Position numbers and translations under genes: made by a program
Part shown: in pieces, positions 62,035 through 64,000 of the stretch
Numbering within the stretch: position 1 is the first letter of the stretch
Layout: each line of letters starts with the position of its first letter
Notes under the pieces: generated by a model
The model's database searches: none
Told to the model about the DNA's origin: nothing
Seen by the model: only the letters and a program-made list of their open reading frames with translations
DNA from: an uncultured Bacilli bacterium
GTDB taxonomy: Bacteria > Bacillota_I > Bacilli_A > RF39 > UBA660
Assembly (NCBI GenBank): GCA_934140575.1
Contig: CAKPBJ010000003.1
Span: 37,692-101,691 of the forward strand
Length of the DNA stretch: 64,000 nucleotides
Reading direction: 5' to 3'

Positions 62035-64000
62035 TAGATTTTTTTCCTTTCGTATTTTTTAAAGTTTTATCAAATAATGATCCTTCTCTAAAAGCTTCTT
62101 CAACTTTAATATATTGTTCTTTATTCTGTTGTTTTCTTTCTTGGAACTTAATGTATTTATTTATTAGTACTTCACATTGTTCTTTGTATTGTACAATAAA
62201 CGGATTGCCTTCCTCCATTATCATTATATATATTTTATCTTTTTTATCCCTCCAATAAATGCTCATTTTCGTTCCATCACTAAACAATAATGAACTACTT
62301 GGAGGTATTGTATTATTACAATTTTCTTTAATCGCTTGTAAGTACTCTAATAATTTTTCATCATTGCTTAACGTTTTTTTATTATATTCTTTAATTAGAA
62401 CCTCACATTGGTCTTTATATTGAATTACAAATTGATTACCTTCTTCTGTTATCATCTTGTATATTTTATTTTTGGCTCTATTCCAATATTGAGCCATTTG
62501 TGTTTCGTCACTAAATAATAATGAACTCCTGCTAAATATTATTCTGTTGCCATTTTCTTTCATTCTTTGTAAGTACTCCAATAATTTTTCCTTATCAGTT
62601 ATTTTTTTTGCTTGTTTTTTTTGATAATCCTTATATGCTTTAATTAATACTTCACATTGTTCTTTGTATTGTACAATAAATGGATTGTCTTCTGCTATTA
62701 TCATCTTATATATTTTATCCTTATTTTTGACACACCAATAAATACCCATTTTTGTTCCATCACTAAATACTTTTTTACTAATAGACGGTAATATTTTATT
62801 ATCGTTGTCTTTCATTGCTTGTAAGTACTCTAATAATTTTTCTTCATCAGTTATTTTTATTTCTAACTTTTCTTGATAATTATTATATTCTTTGATTAGC
62901 ACTTTACATTGTTCTTTGTATTGTACAATAAATGGATTGCCTTCTTCTGTTATCATCTTATATATTTTATCTTTATTACTATTCCAATAATAACCCATTT
63001 GTATTCCATCACTAAATGATAATGCACAACGTTGAAATAGTATTTTGTTACCATTTTTTTTCATTGCTTGTAAGTACTCTAATAATTTTTCTTCTTCTGT
63101 TATTCTTATTTCTAACTTTTCTTGATAGTTATTAAATTCTTTGATTAATACTTCACATTGTTCTTTGTATTGTACAATAAATTGATTGCCTTCTTCTGTT
63201 ATCAATTTGTATATTTTATTTTTGTTACCTCCCCAGTACTGATTCATATGTATTCCATCACTAAACAATAAAGTACTATTATGAGGTATTATTTTGTTAC
63301 CATTTTCTTTAATAGCTTGTAAATATTCAAATATTTTTTCTTCTTCACTTAATTGCTTTTTATTATATTCTTTAATTAGTACTTCACATTGGTCTTTGTA
63401 CTGTGCAACAAATTGATTGCCTTCTTCTGTTATCATCTTGTATATTTTATCTTTGTTCACAAACCAATATTGATTCATTTTTTTATTATTACTAAATGTT
63501 TTGTTATTATCTCTTTGCCGTATTATTTTGTTGTCGTTATCTTTTATTGCTTGTAAGTACTCTGATAATTTTTCTTCATCACTTAACTGATTTTCTTTCT
63601 TTTTTTTATAATCTTTATATGCTTTAATTAATACTTCACACTGATCTTTGTATAGGATATTGATTTGATTGTTTTCTGCTGTTATCAGATTATATATTTT
63701 ATCTTTACTTCCACGTTTACTCCAATACACGCTCATTTTTGTTCCATCACTAAATAATAATGTACTATTTGTAGGTATTATTCGGTTATCATTGTCTTTC
63801 ATTGCTTGTAAGTATTCAAATAACTTTTTCTCATCAGTTAATGTAGATGTTAATTCTTCTACTTCACTATATAAATCTGAAAAGTTCCTTAAAACTCCTT
63901 TTATTTTAAATACTGAAAGTAAATCTTTCTTTTCATTTCCTGAATTTTTTGGATTATTATTAGACTTATCTTTACTTATAAATTCATAATTCCATAAATC
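62012..64000 (-). CDS. Large protein of seven ~82-residue repeats (5' truncated by window)
   Basis: The frame stays open to the window edge past an internal ATG at 63802, giving at least 662 residues, so the true start lies outside. N-terminal visible part (about 52 residues) is unlike the rest. Then seven repeats of the form EEKLLEYLQAxKxNxNKI... FSDGTxMxxYW... KDKIYKMITEEGN... FIVQYKEQCEVLIKEYN, each two-to-three helices with invariant Tyr-Trp and Cys. They recall helicase-associated (HA) domain repeats. The basic end (KNTKGKKSNEGKKVL) follows. No signal or membrane span in view. Nucleic-acid binding is likely but unproven. Confidence 0.75.
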   Translation of the reverse strand, partial: DLWNYEFISKDKSNNNPKNSGNEKKDLLSVFKIKGVLRNFSDLYSEVEELTSTLTDEKKLFEYLQAMKDNDNRIIPTNSTLLFSDGTKMSVYWSKRGSKDKIYNLITAENNQINILYKDQCEVLIKAYKDYKKKKENQLSDEEKLSEYLQAIKDNDNKIIRQRDNNKTFSNNKKMNQYWFVNKDKIYKMITEEGNQFVAQYKDQCEVLIKEYNKKQLSEEEKIFEYLQAIKENGNKIIPHNSTLLFSDGIHMNQYWGGNKNKIYKLITEEGNQFIVQYKEQCEVLIKEFNNYQEKLEIRITEEEKLLEYLQAMKKNGNKILFQRCALSFSDGIQMGYYWNSNKDKIYKMITEEGNPFIVQYKEQCKVLIKEYNNYQEKLEIKITDEEKLLEYLQAMKDNDNKILPSISKKVFSDGTKMGIYWCVKNKDKIYKMIIAEDNPFIVQYKEQCEVLIKAYKDYQKKQAKKITDKEKLLEYLQRMKENGNRIIFSRSSLLFSDETQMAQYWNRAKNKIYKMITEEGNQFVIQYKDQCEVLIKEYNKKTLSNDEKLLEYLQAIKENCNNTIPPSSSLLFSDGTKMSIYWRDKKDKIYIMIMEEGNPFIVQYKEQCEVLINKYIKFQERKQQNKEQYIKVEEAFREGSLFDKTLKNTKGKKSNEGKKVL
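62114..63841 (-). repeat. Seven tandem ~245-bp coding repeats
   Basis: Copies of about 234-260 bases encode the units listed in the host gene; several stretches (CAATATTGGAATAGA-like ends, TACTCTAATAATTTTTCTTC) repeat nearly exactly. Unequal exchange could change copy number. Confidence 0.85.

Noticed and set aside
63802..63802. ATG at 63802 taken as the start of the repeat protein
   Set aside because: The frame stays open upstream to the window edge and the repeat motif itself continues through it, so the start must lie further out.
62114..63841. CRISPR array or noncoding repeats
   Set aside because: The repeats are about 245 bases, in one open frame and encode a conserved protein pattern.
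1..64000. Mycoplasma-type genetic code (TGA = Trp)
   Set aside because: TGA ends several genes at ATGA overlaps (14968, 34289, 42782), and TGG is used for Trp.

Overview
The window is very AT-rich DNA from an endospore-forming Bacillota. It carries spoIIGA-sigE, spoIVB, a spoIIM-like gene, map, xerD-deoB, rarA, an Ala-type T-box ahead of alaS-holA, and Shine-Dalgarno sites of the AGGTGAT / GGAAGTGAT kind. TGA is a true stop (ATGA overlaps at 14965, 34289 and 42782), so this is code 11 and not the Mycoplasma code. Base composition and the mix of surface genes suggest an uncultured gut-type Bacilli/Erysipelotrichia-like lineage, but this placement is inference.

Layout. 1-10.3 kb: tail of recD2, map, an iPGM-like protein without catalytic residues, rdgB, uppP, a divergent TetR/ABC exporter pair and a conserved membrane protein. 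10.5-25.7 kb: a type IV pilin-like protein fused to BspA-type leucine-rich repeats, an acyl-CoA-ligase-like enzyme, small nucleotide and RNA-binding proteins, a ZIP transporter, queH, murC, tRNA-Glu(CUC), a spoIIM-like gene, an HTH regulator, about 0.9 kb of extremely AT-rich noncoding DNA, and a thioester-domain surface adhesin. 25.8-36.9 kb: housekeeping genes (deoB, xerD, rarA, holA, alaS), with two P-loop kinase genes, alaS and holA under an Ala T-box. 37.0-41.3 kb: a type VII secretion (WXG100) substrate cassette with a phage-tail-lysozyme-like protein, a C39-like cysteine peptidase, a long WXG-type protein, three small WXG100 proteins and one unknown partner, but no EssC-type ATPase. 41.4-51.2 kb: tdk, sigE-spoIIGA, spoIVB, xseAB, nusB, mutS. 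51.3-61.7 kb: TPM and YitT membrane proteins, a MarR-controlled heterodimeric ABC exporter, a MacB/FtsX-like transporter and a patatin. 61.8-64 kb: the end of a large protein built from seven ~82-residue repeats, cut by the window edge.

How parts fit. The T7SS cassette looks like a secreted peptidoglycan/protein-cleaving set that uses a secretion machine encoded elsewhere. The sporulation genes form part of the mother-cell sigma-E pathway (SpoIIGA processes pro-SigE; SpoIVB acts later in sigma-K-type signalling). Many transcription terminators contain the stop codon of the gene they end, so coding and termination signals are tightly packed. All functions are read from sequence motifs and remembered families; no database search was run.
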